43,911 bases of DNA from an uncultured Methanobrevibacter sp. (GCF_902771435.1 NZ_CACXXB010000023.1:1-43911); one strand, 5' to 3'; counted from the first letter of the stretch, positions 1-8,945 are shown. Notes: a model not told the origin generated them from the sequence alone. Program-made: numbers and translations.

Positions 1-21
1 ATGAAAAAGGAGGTATATTTT

Positions 22-390
22 ATGGCAAACATTTATGTAAAATTTGACACACCTGAAGAATTAGCTAAACAAGCTGAAGAAGCATTAGAAACCGCACAAG
101 CTACCGGTAAAGTAGCAAAAGGTACTAACGAAGTAACCAAATTCATCGAAAGAGGAGATGCAGCATTAGTTGTTATCGCAGAAGATGTAGATCCTGCTGA
201 AATCGTTGCTCACATTCCTGTATTAGCTGATGAAAAAGAAATTCCTTACGTATACTTACCTACCAAAGAACAAGTTGGTGGAGCTGCTGGATTAACTGTT
301 GGTACTGCTTCTGCATGTATTGTAGATGCTGGTGATGCTGAAGCTGCTGTTGCTGAAATCGTAGAAAAAGTTGCTGAATTAAAAGAATAG
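22..390 (+). CDS. rpl7ae: 50S ribosomal protein L7Ae
   Basis: This 122-residue protein belongs to the L7Ae/L30e family of kink-turn RNA binders. In archaea it is part of the large ribosomal subunit and also of box C/D and H/ACA guide RNPs and RNase P. The central RGDAALVVIAEDVDP segment and the C-terminal half with VGTASACIV are typical of archaeal L7Ae, and the length is normal. I place the start at the ATG at 22 because a strong AAGGAGGT lies at 7-14. The in-frame ATG at position 1 contains no such spacing and would add seven residues foreign to the family. It is the first gene of a conserved archaeal order L7Ae-S28e-L24e-ndk-IF2, so it is probably cotranscribed with them. Its promoter is outside the window. 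Confidence 0.97.
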   Translation: MANIYVKFDTPEELAKQAEEALETAQATGKVAKGTNEVTKFIERGDAALVVIAEDVDPAEIVAHIPVLADEKEIPYVYLPTKEQVGGAAGLTVGTASACIVDAGDAEAAVAEIVEKVAELKE

Positions 391-424
391 ATAAATTCTT
401 TTAATGGATTTTTACGGTGATAAC

Positions 425-631
425 ATGGAAGAAGGAACTCCTGCTGAAGTCATTGAAGTTTTAAAAAGAACTGGTATGACTGGTGAGGTAATGCAAATCA
501 AATGCAGAATCCTCGATGGTAGAGACAAAGGAAGAATTTTAACAAGAAACATTATGGGACCTGTTAGAGAAGGCGACATTTTAATGTTACTTGATACAAT
601 TAGAGAAGCTAAGGAAATTAAGACTCCATAA
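425..631 (+). CDS. rps28e: 30S ribosomal protein S28e
   Basis: A 68-residue small-subunit ribosomal protein of the S28e family (S1-like OB fold near the mRNA exit region). The sequence is almost identical to the methanogen consensus: [18 protein letters not shown], then [16 protein letters not shown] core (seen here as [12 protein letters not shown]) and the C-terminal [12 protein letters not shown]. An in-frame ATG at 404 exists, but GGTGA at 416-420 is correctly spaced from the ATG at 425, and starting there gives the usual 68-residue length. It lies 34 bases after rpl7ae and 14 bases before rpl24e, in the same operon. Confidence 0.97.
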   Translation: MEEGTPAEVIEVLKRTGMTGEVMQIKCRILDGRDKGRILTRNIMGPVREGDILMLLDTIREAKEIKTP

Positions 632-645
632 GAAGGTGTAACAAC

Positions 646-807
646 ATGAGAACTTGTTCATTCTGTAAAAAAGATATAGAAGATGGTACAGGAAAAATGT
701 ACGTTAAAAAAGATGGATCAATATATTTCTTTTGTAGCAGCAAATGTGAAAAAAATATGATTAAACTCGGAAGAGTTCCAAGAAAAGTTAAATGGGTTAA
801 AGAATGA
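646..807 (+). CDS. rpl24e: 50S ribosomal protein L24e
   Basis: A 53-residue zinc-ribbon protein of the large ribosomal subunit. It begins [16 protein letters not shown] and contains the second metal pair in [10 protein letters not shown], so all four cysteines of the C-x2-C...C-x3-C site are present. The basic C terminus ([11 protein letters not shown]) is typical of the family. The stop TGA at 805-807 overlaps the ATG of ndk at 804, an ATGA junction that implies translational coupling. The gene is short and is easily missed; an open frame on the opposite strand here is only a shadow. Confidence 0.96.
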   Translation: MRTCSFCKKDIEDGTGKMYVKKDGSIYFFCSSKCEKNMIKLGRVPRKVKWVKE

Positions 808-1256
808 TTCAAAAAAGTTTTGTAATGATGAAACCAGACGCTGTTCAAAGACGTCTTATGGGTAAAATATTATCCCGTTTTGAAGATAAAGGTCTTCAAA
901 TCGTTGCTTGTAAATTAATTCAAATTGATGAAGATTTAGCGAAAACTCATTATGGAGAACATGCTGAAAAACCATTTTTCCCAAGTTTAGTAGAATACAT
1001 CACTTCATCCCCATCATTAGCTATGGTTATTGAAGGTGAAGAAGCTATTACTACTATTAGGAAATTAGTTGGTGCAACAAATCCTTTAGAAGCAGATCTT
1101 GGAACTATCAGAGGAGACTTTGGTATGGATACAGGTAGAAACATTATTCATGCTTCAGACGCTCCTGAATCTGCAGAAAGAGAAATTGCTCTTTTCTTTA
1201 ATGAAGATGAAATTTGCGATTACAAAATCGTTGACAATGATTTAATTTACGAATAG
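804..1256 (+). CDS. ndk: Nucleoside diphosphate kinase
   Basis: 150 residues, the normal length of the hexameric NDK family. It exchanges the terminal phosphate between nucleoside tri- and diphosphates through a phosphohistidine. The catalytic His is H116 in [10 protein letters not shown], and the family hallmarks [14 protein letters not shown] at the N terminus and TIRGDFG near residue 101 are all present. It overlaps rpl24e by four bases and is followed 37 bases later by infB. The L24e-ndk-IF2 order is common in methanogens and links GTP supply to translation. No anomalies seen. Confidence 0.97.
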   Translation: MIQKSFVMMKPDAVQRRLMGKILSRFEDKGLQIVACKLIQIDEDLAKTHYGEHAEKPFFPSLVEYITSSPSLAMVIEGEEAITTIRKLVGATNPLEADLGTIRGDFGMDTGRNIIHASDAPESAEREIALFFNEDEICDYKIVDNDLIYE

Positions 1257-1293
1257 ATTTAGATTTAGAAATTTATTATAAAAAAAAGATACT

Positions 1294-3084
1294 ATGAAAA
1301 TCAGATCCCCGATTGTATCCGTTTTAGGTCATGTAGACCATGGTAAAACAACTTTATTAGATTATATTAGGGGTAGTACAATAGCTGACAGAGAGGCTGG
1401 AGGTATTACTCAACATATTGGTGCTACAGAAATCCCAAACGATACTATTGAAGAAATCTGTGGAAATTTTATCTCAAGATTAACTATCAAAGATTTAATT
1501 CCAGGATTATTCTTTATTGATACTCCAGGACATGCTGCATTCACAAGTTTGAGAAAACGTGGTGGCGCATTAGCAGATTTGGCAATATTAATTCTTGATA
1601 TTAATGATGGTTTTAAACCACAAACTTATGAAGCTATTAATATTTTGAAGATGTATAAAACTCCATTCATTGTTGTAGCTAATAAAATCGACATGATTTT
1701 TGGTTGGGAGGCTCATGAAGGTGCTTCTTTTAAAGAAACATTCTCACAACAGGCTCCAAGTGTTCAGCAAGAATTGGACACCAAAGTTTATGGTCTTGTC
1801 GGTGACCTTTACAAGGAAGGCTTCCAATCCGAAAGATTTGACAGGGTAAGCAATTTTGCTTCACAAATTTCAATCATTCCGATTAGTGCCAAGACTGGTG
1901 AAGGAATAATTGAAGTATTGGCTATGCTTTTGGGTCTTGCTCAGGAATATCTCACCGAGCAGCTCGAAATCAATGAGGATGCTCCTGCTAAAGGTACTGT
2001 TTTGGAAATAAAAGAAGAGGTAGGATTAGGTCTTACTATTGATAGTATTATTTATGATGGTGTTTTACGAACCAATGATGAAATAGCTTTGATGACTTCT
2101 TCAAATGAGGTATTAACAACCAAAATCAGATCTATTTTAAGACCACTTCCATTGGAAGAAATGAGGGATTCCAAAAAGAAATTCCAAAAATTCGATGAAG
2201 TTGTTGCGGCTGCAGGTATTAAAATTGCGGCTCCTAATTTAGATGATGTTGTTTCAGGTTCCCCGCTCAGAGTGCTGAGTGAAAAAGAAAATGTTGAAGA
2301 GGAAATTCTAAAAGAGATTGAGGACATTACAATCAGTACTGAAGATGAAGGTATTTTGGTTAAAGCTGATACCTTAGGTTCTCTTGAAGCTATTGTTAAA
2401 TTGTTAAGGGAATTGGATATCCCTATCCGTGAAGCAAACATAGGTGATGTAAATCGCAGAGATATCATTAATTCATCCATTGCTTTAAATGAAAATGATG
2501 CCCACGGTGCAATTATTGCTTTTAATGTGGATGTACATCCTAATTCATTAGAAGATCTTAACAATTCCGATGTTAAGCTCTTTAAAGGTGATGTTATTTA
2601 TCAAATCATCGAAGATTATGAAGAATGGATTGATGAAATGGAGCAAGCTAAGAAGAAAGCATTTTATAATGCAATTATTAAGCCTGCTAAATTCATGGCT
2701 TTACCGAAACTTGTTTTCCGTCAAAGCAAACCGGCTATTATTGGAATCGAATCAATCAGCGGTACAATTAAACAAGGTCAAACATTAATCAATAAAAATG
2801 GCGAATATGTTGGTGTAATCGCCAGTATGGAAGACAAAGGTGAAACCTTACCGGACATATCTAGAGGTCAAAGAGTTGCTATGGCTATTAAAGATGCCAT
2901 AGTTGGAAAACATTTCGATGAAGGGGATGAATTGTATGTTGATGTCCCTGAAAAACATTATAAATTCATTGAAAGGGAATTTAAAGATAAATTAACTGAA
3001 GATGAATATGAAACTTTATATGAATTTTTAGAGATTAAACGTAAACAAGATCCAGATTGGGGTAAATTTGGTCTTTTTGAATAA
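1294..3084 (+). CDS. infB: Translation initiation factor aIF5B (IF2 homologue)
   Basis: A 596-residue GTPase that promotes subunit joining and initiator-tRNA handling. G-domain motifs are clear: G1 GHVDHGKTT at residues 12-20, switch II DTPGH at 76-80, and NKID at 130-133. Domain II follows at about 230-350, then the linker and C-terminal domains, ending with the helical tail expected of aIF5B. The length matches the intein-free archaeal form; some archaeal homologues carry an intein, and none is present here. There is no strong Shine-Dalgarno before the ATG; an A+T-rich TTATTATAAAA lies just upstream, so translation may depend on readthrough from ndk or a weak local signal. Confidence 0.97.
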   Translation: MKIRSPIVSVLGHVDHGKTTLLDYIRGSTIADREAGGITQHIGATEIPNDTIEEICGNFISRLTIKDLIPGLFFIDTPGHAAFTSLRKRGGALADLAILILDINDGFKPQTYEAINILKMYKTPFIVVANKIDMIFGWEAHEGASFKETFSQQAPSVQQELDTKVYGLVGDLYKEGFQSERFDRVSNFASQISIIPISAKTGEGIIEVLAMLLGLAQEYLTEQLEINEDAPAKGTVLEIKEEVGLGLTIDSIIYDGVLRTNDEIALMTSSNEVLTTKIRSILRPLPLEEMRDSKKKFQKFDEVVAAAGIKIAAPNLDDVVSGSPLRVLSEKENVEEEILKEIEDITISTEDEGILVKADTLGSLEAIVKLLRELDIPIREANIGDVNRRDIINSSIALNENDAHGAIIAFNVDVHPNSLEDLNNSDVKLFKGDVIYQIIEDYEEWIDEMEQAKKKAFYNAIIKPAKFMALPKLVFRQSKPAIIGIESISGTIKQGQTLINKNGEYVGVIASMEDKGETLPDISRGQRVAMAIKDAIVGKHFDEGDELYVDVPEKHYKFIEREFKDKLTEDEYETLYEFLEIKRKQDPDWGKFGLFE

Positions 3085-3120
3085 TAAATTAAGGGTTATA
3101 AAAAATTAAGGAGGAATACC

Positions 3121-3504
3121 ATGGCATTCAAAGTAGTTGTGTCTGATAAAGCTGAATCTTATCAAGTTGAAGTCGATGAAACTAAAGCTTTCAATGGTTT
3201 AGTCATCGGTGATGAATTTGATGGTGGGCTTGTTGGTTTAGACGGTTACACTTTAAAAATTACTGGTGGTAGTGATAAAAACGGTTTTACTATGAAAAAA
3301 GATGTTTCTGGTACTAGAAGAATCAAAAGTTTATTAACTGGTGGTATCGGTTATCATCCTAAAGCAGATGGTGTTAAAAGAAGAAAAACCGTAAGAGGAA
3401 ACACTATTGCTGAAGATATTGTACAAATCAACACTGTAGTTACTAAAGCTGGAAGCAAATCAATAGCTGACATTCTTGGTGCTGATGAAGAAGAGGAAGA
3501 ATAG
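3121..3504 (+). CDS. rps6e: 30S ribosomal protein S6e
   Basis: A 127-residue archaeal S6e, the short form without the phosphorylated tail of eukaryotic S6. The core shows GLVGLDGYTLKITGGSDKNGF, then RRIKSLLTGGIGYHP and VKRRKTVRGNTI, all characteristic. The C terminus ends in an acidic run of glutamates. AAGGAGGAAT sits 6-7 bases before the ATG. It lies between infB and the aIF2-gamma gene as in other Methanobacteriales; T-rich stretches after the stop (3512-3535) could give partial termination. Confidence 0.97.
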   Translation: MAFKVVVSDKAESYQVEVDETKAFNGLVIGDEFDGGLVGLDGYTLKITGGSDKNGFTMKKDVSGTRRIKSLLTGGIGYHPKADGVKRRKTVRGNTIAEDIVQINTVVTKAGSKSIADILGADEEEEE

Positions 3505-3567
3505 TTTAACTATTTTTCTTATTTTACTTTTAAGTTAAATTAAAATTATTAAAAAAGGTGGTTATCT

Positions 3568-4782
3568 GTGAACGTACAGTCAGATGTTAACATAGGTTTA
3601 GTTGGTCATGTAGACCACGGTAAGACTACTCTTACTAAAGCATTATCCGGAGTATGGACTGATACTCACAGTGAGGAAACAAAAAGAGGTATTTCAATTC
3701 GTTTGGGTTATGCCGACATTGAATTCAGAAAATGTCCTAAATGCGGAGAACCTGAATGTTACACTACTTCTGAAACTTGTGAAATCTGTGGGAGCGAAAC
3801 CGAATTAATCAGAAAAGTATCTTTTGTTGATGCTCCAGGTCACGAAACCCTTATGGCAACTATGTTATCTGGTGCTGCAATTATGGATGGTGCAGTGTTG
3901 GTAATTGCTGCAAATGAGTCTTGTCCACAACCACAAACTAAAGAGCATCTCATGGCGCTTGATGTTATCGGCGTTAAAGATGTTATTGTAGTTCAAAATA
4001 AAATTGATATCGTTTCAAAAGAAAGAGCTATTGAAAGTTATAATGAAATTAAGGAATTTGTTAAAGGTACTTGTGCTGAAGATGCTTTAATAATACCTGT
4101 ATCTGCTCAACAAGGTGCTAATGTAGATATTTTAATCGAAACAATGCTTAAACAAATCCAACCTCCAGAAAGGAATTTCGATGATACTGCTTTAATGCAT
4201 GTAGCAAGATCATTCGATATTAACAAACCTGGTTCAGGTGCCGATAAAATTAAAGGAGGAGTTATTGGTGGAACATTGGTTCAAGGTACTTTCAAATTAG
4301 GAGATACCATTGAAATCAGACCGGGTCCTACTAATAATGGTGAAAGACTCACCTTAAAATCTGAAATTATCGGTCTTGAGGCTAATGGAGAACAAGTTGG
4401 AGAAATCGGTCCTGGTGGACTTGTAGGTATTGCAACTAAATTAGATCCATCTTTAACTAAATCAGATTCATTATCCGGTACTGTTGCTGGTGAAGAAGGC
4501 ACTTTACCTGATGTATTGGACAGTTTCACTATGGAAGCTAATTTACTTGACCGTGTTGTAGGTACTAAAGAAGAACGCGATGTCGCTCCAATCAAAATTA
4601 AAGAACCATTAATGATTAATTGTGGTACAACCACTACAATCGGCGTGGTTACATCAACAAAGAAAAACGATGTTGATGTTGCTTTAAAATTACCGGTCTG
4701 TGCAAGTCCGGGAGATAGAGTTGCTTTAAGTCGTAGAGTTGGAGCCCGTTGGAGATTAATAGGTTACGGTATTATTAAGTAG
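3568..4782 (+). CDS. eif2g: Translation initiation factor aIF2 gamma subunit
   Basis: A 404-residue GTPase, the core subunit of the heterotrimeric factor that delivers initiator Met-tRNA to the small subunit. The G1 motif GHVDHGKT is at residues 13-20, and a zinc knuckle sits inside the G domain with cysteines at 56, 59, 71 and 74. DAPGHE (switch II) and NKID follow, then two beta-barrel domains ending in [13 protein letters not shown], which is typical of aIF2-gamma. The start is a GTG preceded by AAAGGTGG. The downstream PIN-domain gene begins 10 bases after the stop, implying a shared transcript. Confidence 0.97.
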   Translation: MNVQSDVNIGLVGHVDHGKTTLTKALSGVWTDTHSEETKRGISIRLGYADIEFRKCPKCGEPECYTTSETCEICGSETELIRKVSFVDAPGHETLMATMLSGAAIMDGAVLVIAANESCPQPQTKEHLMALDVIGVKDVIVVQNKIDIVSKERAIESYNEIKEFVKGTCAEDALIIPVSAQQGANVDILIETMLKQIQPPERNFDDTALMHVARSFDINKPGSGADKIKGGVIGGTLVQGTFKLGDTIEIRPGPTNNGERLTLKSEIIGLEANGEQVGEIGPGGLVGIATKLDPSLTKSDSLSGTVAGEEGTLPDVLDSFTMEANLLDRVVGTKEERDVAPIKIKEPLMINCGTTTTIGVVTSTKKNDVDVALKLPVCASPGDRVALSRRVGARWRLIGYGIIK

Positions 4783-4792
4783 AGGGCAAATA

Positions 4793-5185
4793 ATGAACTC
4801 TAAAGAAGTTGTAATTGATACCAATTTTTTTATGGTTCCTTTTCAGTTCAATGTTGATATAATCACTGAACTTGAAAAATTATTACCTTCTTATAGATTA
4901 ACTACTCCAAGCTTTGTTATCAATGAATTGAAGGGTTTGAAAAGAAATACTAAAGGAAAAACAAGGTTAAATGCAAATTTGGCCTTAAAATTAGCTAATT
5001 CTTCAAAAATTGAAATAAAGGATATTTCATTATTAGAAAATGAAACTGTGGATGACGCGTTACTTAGAGTTTCAGAAGTATTAGCTACAAATGATATTGA
5101 ATTGAAAAATCGTGCAAAAGATAAAGGAATAACAGTTGCTTACTTAAGGCAAAAAAAATATATTGCTGTTGAAGGTAAAATATAA
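4793..5185 (+). CDS. PIN-domain protein (Fcf1/Utp24-like ribonuclease fold)
   Basis: A 130-residue PIN-domain protein. The first acidic residue is in VVIDTNFFMVP at the N terminus, a conserved glutamate is in FVINELKGL, and a C-terminal aspartate cluster is in VSEVLATNDIELKNRA, followed by GITVAYLRQKKYI. This matches the archaeal family found beside aIF2-gamma and Rpo7, related to the rRNA-processing PIN proteins Fcf1/Utp24. Nuclease activity in ribosome biogenesis is an inference from fold and neighbours. It is not accompanied by an antitoxin-like gene, so a VapC toxin role is unlikely. It sits between the aIF2-gamma and Rpo7 genes with spacing of 10 and 36 bases. Confidence 0.85.
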   Translation: MNSKEVVIDTNFFMVPFQFNVDIITELEKLLPSYRLTTPSFVINELKGLKRNTKGKTRLNANLALKLANSSKIEIKDISLLENETVDDALLRVSEVLATNDIELKNRAKDKGITVAYLRQKKYIAVEGKI

Positions 5186-5221
5186 TATTAATTAAACTTA
5201 TTAATAAGATGAGGGATTATT

Positions 5222-5806
5222 TTGTATTATAAAACAAAAATCGAGGATACTGTAAGAATTCCACCTTACAGATTTGAAGATCCTCTCGAAGAAGTCGCTA
5301 TTCAAACTTTAAACGAAATATATGAAGGTCGTTTAGACAAAAAACTTGGTCTACTTATCTGTGTTAACGATATTGATGAAATTAGTGAAGGCAGACTCAT
5401 AATGGGTGACGGAGCTTCTTACCACAATGTTGTTTTTGAAGCAATTTTCTTCAAACCGGAACAACATGAAATCTTTGATGGTGAAGTAATTGATATTGTT
5501 GATTACGGTGCATTTGTAAGAATTGGACCTATGGATGGTTTAATACATGTTTCTCAGGTCACTGATGATTACATCAGTTACGATGCTAAAAGAGGAGCAT
5601 TACTTGCAAAAGAATCTAATAAAACATTAGATGAAGGTGACTTGGTCAGAGCTAGAGCAGTTAGCGTATCTATTAAGGATGAATCTACTAACAACATTGA
5701 AAATAACAGGAATTCCAAAATTCCTCTCACTATGAGACAAAGCAATTTAGGTAGATTCGAATGGATTCAAGAAGCTAAAGAAAAAAGTAGGAAGGCAAAA
5801 CAATGA
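5222..5806 (+). CDS. rpo7: DNA-directed RNA polymerase subunit Rpo7 (E')
   Basis: A 194-residue RNA polymerase stalk subunit, homologous to eukaryotic Rpb7. The N-terminal RNP-like domain begins [18 protein letters not shown], and an S1 domain starts at about residue 82 ([26 protein letters not shown]). It forms the stalk with Rpo4 and contacts exiting RNA. The start codon is a TTG at 5222, placed six bases after GAGGG at 5211-5215; it gives the conserved MYYK N terminus, so I prefer it over internal ATGs. The stop overlaps the start of spt4. Confidence 0.95.
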   Translation: MYYKTKIEDTVRIPPYRFEDPLEEVAIQTLNEIYEGRLDKKLGLLICVNDIDEISEGRLIMGDGASYHNVVFEAIFFKPEQHEIFDGEVIDIVDYGAFVRIGPMDGLIHVSQVTDDYISYDAKRGALLAKESNKTLDEGDLVRARAVSVSIKDESTNNIENNRNSKIPLTMRQSNLGRFEWIQEAKEKSRKAKQ

Positions 5807-5979
5807 AAGCGTGTACTGTTTGTAAATTAATTTCAAATAAGGAACAATGTCCTAATTGCGGAAGCCCTACTTCTGATAACTGGAGTGGTCTTTTAATCAT
5901 AACCGATCCTGCAGAATCAGAATTAGCTCGTGAATTAAATATTGAAATTCCAGGCGAATATTGTTTAAGAGTAAGATAG
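5803..5979 (+). CDS. spt4: Transcription elongation factor Spt4 (RNA polymerase E'')
   Basis: A 58-residue zinc-ribbon protein, beginning [22 protein letters not shown], with the two CxxC pairs of Spt4/RpoE2. Spt4 pairs with Spt5 to clamp the archaeal RNA polymerase during elongation. The conserved [19 protein letters not shown] segment follows. The ATG at 5803 overlaps the TGA of rpo7 (ATGA), indicating coupled translation. The gene is small but matches the archaeal family in length and position. Confidence 0.95.
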   Translation: MKACTVCKLISNKEQCPNCGSPTSDNWSGLLIITDPAESELARELNIEIPGEYCLRVR

Positions 5980-5989
5980 AGGGTTTTTT

Positions 5990-6499
5990 GTGTTAAGGTT
6001 AGATGCAGAATTAAATAAAGATATAATTATAGAGCTTAAAAAGCCGTTAGGAAAGTTATATCCTGACTTTGAAGATGCAATTGAGGAGATTAAATCTTCC
6101 GAGTTTTTAATTTCTGTGGGTGATGAAACTTTCAATAATCTTACAAAATACGAATTATATCCAAATATTGGTATAATTGACAATCTAATTCAAAGAAAAA
6201 ATCATTCTCATGATGTTATACATGCGGACCACATTTTAAAAGCGGACAATCCTGCCGGATATATCACTGATGATCTATGGGAAACCATAGGCCAAGCTCT
6301 TGAATTATCTAACACTGGCGAATGTTATGTAATTGAAGTAGCGGGGGAAGAAGATCTTGCAGTTCTTCCTTGCATCATCATGGCAAATCCGGAAACTACA
6401 ATTTTATATGGACAACCTAATGAGGGTTTAGTGCTTTTAAAAGTTTCGGATGTTAAAAATAAAGCTCAAAGGCTTATTGACGGATTTATTAAAGAATAA
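5990..6499 (+). CDS. GTP-dependent dephospho-CoA kinase (DUF359 family)
   Basis: A 169-residue member of the archaeal DUF359 family, for which a GTP-dependent dephospho-CoA kinase activity (last step of CoA synthesis) has been established in Thermococcus. Recognisable segments are KKPLGKLYPDFEDAI, LISVGDETFNNL, IGIIDNLIQRK, and the conserved NPAGYITDDLW and VEVAGEEDLAVLP-type motif (here IEVAGEEDLAVLP), ending in YGQPNEGLVLLKV. The start is GTG at 5990, after a GAGGG at 5979-5983. It lies between spt4 and S24e, the order conserved in many euryarchaea. Confidence 0.9.
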   Translation: MLRLDAELNKDIIIELKKPLGKLYPDFEDAIEEIKSSEFLISVGDETFNNLTKYELYPNIGIIDNLIQRKNHSHDVIHADHILKADNPAGYITDDLWETIGQALELSNTGECYVIEVAGEEDLAVLPCIIMANPETTILYGQPNEGLVLLKVSDVKNKAQRLIDGFIKE

Positions 6500-6518
6500 A
6501 TTGAATTGAGGTCTTATA

Positions 6519-6833
6519 ATGGAAATTGAATTTATCGATGAAAAAGAAAACAAATTGTTTAACAGAAAAGAAATTACATTTTATGTTGATTATGATGGAG
6601 AAGCAACTCCTAAACTTTTAGATGTCAAATCTAAATTAGTTGCTTTATTAAATACTCAAAAAGATTTAATCGTAGTCGACAGTATTCAACCACACTACGG
6701 TGAACCTAAAGCAAAAGGTTACGCAAAAGTCTATGACACTGTAGATGATTTAAAATACATTGAAGCGGAACATATTATTGCTAAAAATACTGAACCAGAA
6801 GAAGAACCTGCTGATGAAGAAGCAGAAGAATAG
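6519..6833 (+). CDS. rps24e: 30S ribosomal protein S24e
   Basis: A 104-residue archaeal S24e. It begins MEIEFIDEKENKLFNRKEI and includes the family core TPKLLDVKSKLVALL and the GEPKAKGYAKVYD segment. The C terminus is an acidic tail rich in glutamate, as in other methanogens. The ATG is preceded by GAGGT. It is 19 bases after the dephospho-CoA kinase gene and 9 bases before rps27ae. Confidence 0.96.
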   Translation: MEIEFIDEKENKLFNRKEITFYVDYDGEATPKLLDVKSKLVALLNTQKDLIVVDSIQPHYGEPKAKGYAKVYDTVDDLKYIEAEHIIAKNTEPEEEPADEEAEE

Positions 6834-6842
6834 GTGATTTAT

Positions 6843-6995
6843 ATGGTAAGAAAATCAGATCTTTACAAAGTAGATGGAGACAAAATTGAAAGGAAAAACC
6901 CAATTTGTCCTCGTTGTGGTGAAGGTGTATTCATGGCTGACCATGGTGACAGATTCGCTTGTGGTAAATGCGGATACACTGAAATGAAAAAATAA
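6843..6995 (+). CDS. rps27ae: 30S ribosomal protein S27ae
   Basis: A 50-residue zinc-ribbon ribosomal protein with metal pairs in CPRCGEG and CGKCGY. In eukaryotes the same protein is fused to ubiquitin; the archaeal form stands alone, as here. The start ATG follows AGGTGAT. It closes the plus-strand cluster: a hairpin and T-run terminator begins on its stop codon. The kae1-bud32 gene that often follows S27ae in archaea is absent; argH comes next instead. Confidence 0.95.
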   Translation: MVRKSDLYKVDGDKIERKNPICPRCGEGVFMADHGDRFACGKCGYTEMKK

Positions 6996-7035
6996 GATTT
7001 TTTAAATCTTTATTTTCTTTTTTTTATTATTTTTA
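6994..7035 (+). terminator. Terminator after the ribosomal cluster
   Basis: A seven-base-pair stem, AAGATTT (6994-7000) with AAATCTT (7004-7010), is followed by long T-runs up to about 7038. It lies directly on and after the rps27ae stop codon. The position and T-tract make it the likely 3' end of the translation operon. Confidence 0.7.
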
Positions 7036-7065
7036 TTTTTAACTTACTTTTTAGAAGGGATTTTT

Positions 7066-8487
7066 TTGGATAATATTAGAAATGGTCGTTTTAAGACTGG
7101 AATGACTGATGAAGCAGCTGAATACACTTCATCTCTTGAAGCCGACATGCTTCTTTTTGAAGCTGATATTAAAACTAATTTTGCACACACTTCAATGTTA
7201 AAGCATGAAGGCATTATTGACGAAGAAATTGCAGATAAAATTCTATGTGCACTTGATAATCTTAAGGAAGAGGGTTATGAAGCTTTGGTATTTGACGCAA
7301 CTATCGAAGATGTTCACATGGCAATTGAAAATTACGTAACCTCTAAAATAGGTCCTGAAGCCGGTTTTATGCATACCGCAAAATCCCGTAATGACCAGGT
7401 TGCATGTGATGTCAGGTTAGTCTTGAGGGAGATGATTGAGGAAATCCAAATCGGCATTTTGGAATTTATTGAAGGATTGGTTGAAATGGCCGGTGAGCAT
7501 ATGGAAGACATTTTCATAGGTTTCACTCACTTGCAGCATGCACAACCGATTACAATAGCTCATCACCTGATGGCTCATGTTCAAGCTCTAAAAAGGGATT
7601 ATGAACGTTTAGCTGACACTTATAAGCGTGTTAATTTAAACCCGTTAGGTTCAGCGGCTATGGCTACCACCAGTTTTCCGATTAACAGGCAGCTGACTAC
7701 TGATCTGCTTGGATTTGATGCTTATTTGGAAAACTCCATGGACGGGGTTTCAGCACGTGATTTCATCACAGAGACAGTCTTTGATTTGGTGTCTTTATCA
7801 TCAACTCTTGCAAAAATATGTGAGGAACTTGTACTGTGGAGCACTTATGAGTTTGGTGTTATTGAAATGGCTGATGAATATTCATCAACTTCTTCTATTA
7901 TGCCCCAAAAGAAAAATCCTGATGTGGCTGAGCTTGCAAGGGGTAAAACCAGCATTGCAACTGGTGAGTTAATAACCATTTTGACTATTTTAAAGGCGAT
8001 TCCATACACTTACAACAGGGATTTACAGGAAATCACTCCTCATTTATGGAATGCAGTAAAAGTAACCAGTGAAACATTATCAATTGTAACAAAAATGATG
8101 TTGTCTGTAGAGTTCAACGTTGACAGATGTGCCGAACTTGCAGGCAAGAACTTTGCAACAGCAACAGACCTTGCAGACATCATGGTTCGTGAAAAGAAGA
8201 TTCCATTTAGAACAGCTCACAAAATCGTTGGAAGAATAGTCAATGAAGCTACATCCAGTAATATGGCTGAAGAGGATATAACTTCCAGATTCATTGATGA
8301 TATTGCAGTTGAGTTGGGTTTTGATGAATTGAATCTTGATGATGATTTGATTCAAAGAGCTTTAAATCCTGCTGAAAACGTTAGAATCAGGGCAGTGCCT
8401 GGCGGTCCGGCTCCTGAAATGGTGGAAATAGCTCGCAATAACATTAAAGTATTTTTAAATAAGGAATTTGAAAACAAGGGAATTTAA
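7066..8487 (+). CDS. argH: Argininosuccinate lyase
   Basis: A 473-residue enzyme of the fumarase/aspartase superfamily that splits argininosuccinate into arginine and fumarate, the last step of arginine synthesis. The superfamily signature [15 protein letters not shown] (near residue 277) and the upstream [11 protein letters not shown] and THLQHAQP segments carry the active-site residues. The start is TTG at 7066, preceded by GAAGGGA, and gives the expected [10 protein letters not shown] terminus. The gene stands alone: the upstream cluster terminates before it, and T-runs at 8499-8508 follow it. Confidence 0.96.
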   Translation: MDNIRNGRFKTGMTDEAAEYTSSLEADMLLFEADIKTNFAHTSMLKHEGIIDEEIADKILCALDNLKEEGYEALVFDATIEDVHMAIENYVTSKIGPEAGFMHTAKSRNDQVACDVRLVLREMIEEIQIGILEFIEGLVEMAGEHMEDIFIGFTHLQHAQPITIAHHLMAHVQALKRDYERLADTYKRVNLNPLGSAAMATTSFPINRQLTTDLLGFDAYLENSMDGVSARDFITETVFDLVSLSSTLAKICEELVLWSTYEFGVIEMADEYSSTSSIMPQKKNPDVAELARGKTSIATGELITILTILKAIPYTYNRDLQEITPHLWNAVKVTSETLSIVTKMMLSVEFNVDRCAELAGKNFATATDLADIMVREKKIPFRTAHKIVGRIVNEATSSNMAEEDITSRFIDDIAVELGFDELNLDDDLIQRALNPAENVRIRAVPGGPAPEMVEIARNNIKVFLNKEFENKGI

Positions 8488-8517
8488 TTATTCCTTATAT
8501 TTTTTTTAAAAAAATTT

Positions 8518-8543
8518 GTTTAGGTGTACCTAAACTTTATATA
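8518..8543 (+). promoter_or_regulatory. Promoter with overlapping dyad operator (metal-box-like)
   Basis: An inverted repeat GTTTAGGT-GT-ACCTAAAC (8518-8535) has eight-base perfect arms. It abuts a consensus archaeal TATA box TTTATATA at 8536-8543, and its right arm supplies the A-rich BRE position. A protein bound to the dyad would block TFB/TBP access. The TTTAGGT...ACCTAAA half-sites resemble DtxR/IdeR-type metal-regulator boxes, but the regulator assignment is an inference. The expected start of transcription is about 8565-8570, pointing at the structured region described next. Confidence 0.6.
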
Positions 8544-8566
8544 CTTGTGCGAACAATATATTAATT

Positions 8567-8731
8567 GTGGATATAATCATCTGATTATTGAAGCATGATT
8601 TTGCACAAGAGATATTTAGGAAACTTATTAAATTGTTCCTCAATAAATTCAATAAGTAAAGCTCAGCTCCTAAATTTCTCATGTGCCTAATCGTTTAACT
8701 TCTTTTGATAAAAAGTTAAAAATGATTTTTT
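8567..8731 (+). ncRNA. Candidate structured small RNA
   Basis: Between the promoter and the next gene lies about 165 bases of strongly foldable sequence with no convincing protein. Hairpin 1 is ATAATC-ATCT-GATTAT (8573-8588). A long stem pairs 8603-8621 with 8668-8686 (17 of 19 positions complementary) and encloses a second stem, ACTTATT/AATAAGT (8623-8629 with 8651-8657), capped by a small ATTG/CAAT hairpin. A terminator hairpin, TTTAACTT/AAGTTAAA (8694-8720), is followed by T6 at 8726-8731. A 31-codon frame (8595-8690) overlaps it but lacks a ribosome binding site. I do not recognise the RNA family; it is not a tRNA, RNase P or SRP RNA by size or motifs. Confidence 0.55.
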
Positions 8732-8915
8732 ATTCAGTATTTTCCTGATTTTGAGATTCCAAATAACTTTCATGAATCTCATCGGCAAGTTCCTGGTTGC
8801 CTTCAATGATGGGGCCGGTATAGTCGCAGTCATAGCAAACCCACTGGGACCAGTTTTGTGGAATAATCCATTTTACATTGTGTGAACCGCATCTTGGACA
8901 AATTTTGCGCATCAT
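8730..8915 (-). CDS. Small zinc-ribbon protein
   Basis: A 61-residue protein with two metal-binding pairs, CPRCGSHNV near the N terminus and CYDCDYTG at about residue 28, followed by an acidic tail. Tryptophans between the pairs (KWIIPQNWSQW) suggest a compact rubredoxin-like or zinc-ribbon fold. It resembles small conserved hypothetical proteins of Methanobacteriales; the function is unknown to me. Two adjacent ATGs at the start give MMRK or MRK. It lies 30 bases downstream of the PP-loop gene and is probably in the same transcript. Its 3' end meets the end of the candidate RNA on the other strand. Confidence 0.75.
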   Translation of the reverse strand: MMRKICPRCGSHNVKWIIPQNWSQWVCYDCDYTGPIIEGNQELADEIHESYLESQNQENTE

Positions 8916-8945
8916 AGTATCTAATTTTTAATAAGTTGTTAATAA

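Noticed and set aside
618..848. Opposite-strand open frame over L24e and ndk
   Set aside because: A shadow of highly constrained coding sequence; no promoter or ribosome binding site, and composition follows the real genes.
4793..5185. VapC toxin reading of the PIN-domain gene
   Set aside because: No antitoxin gene beside it; its place within the conserved translation/transcription cluster points to a housekeeping role.
8544..8609. CTTGTGC and GCACAAG (8603-8609) as an alternative riboswitch-like pairing
   Set aside because: The first element lies upstream of the expected transcription start, so it would not be in the RNA.
8603..8686. Possible 84-base MITE with 19-base terminal inverted repeats
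   Set aside because: No target-site duplication flanks it and no second copy occurs in the window. The promoter and terminator on either side fit an RNA gene better.
8595..8690. 31-codon frame inside the candidate RNA
   Set aside because: No ribosome binding site, low-complexity composition, and it coincides with the strongest RNA stem. Kept only as an alternative explanation in the ncRNA finding.
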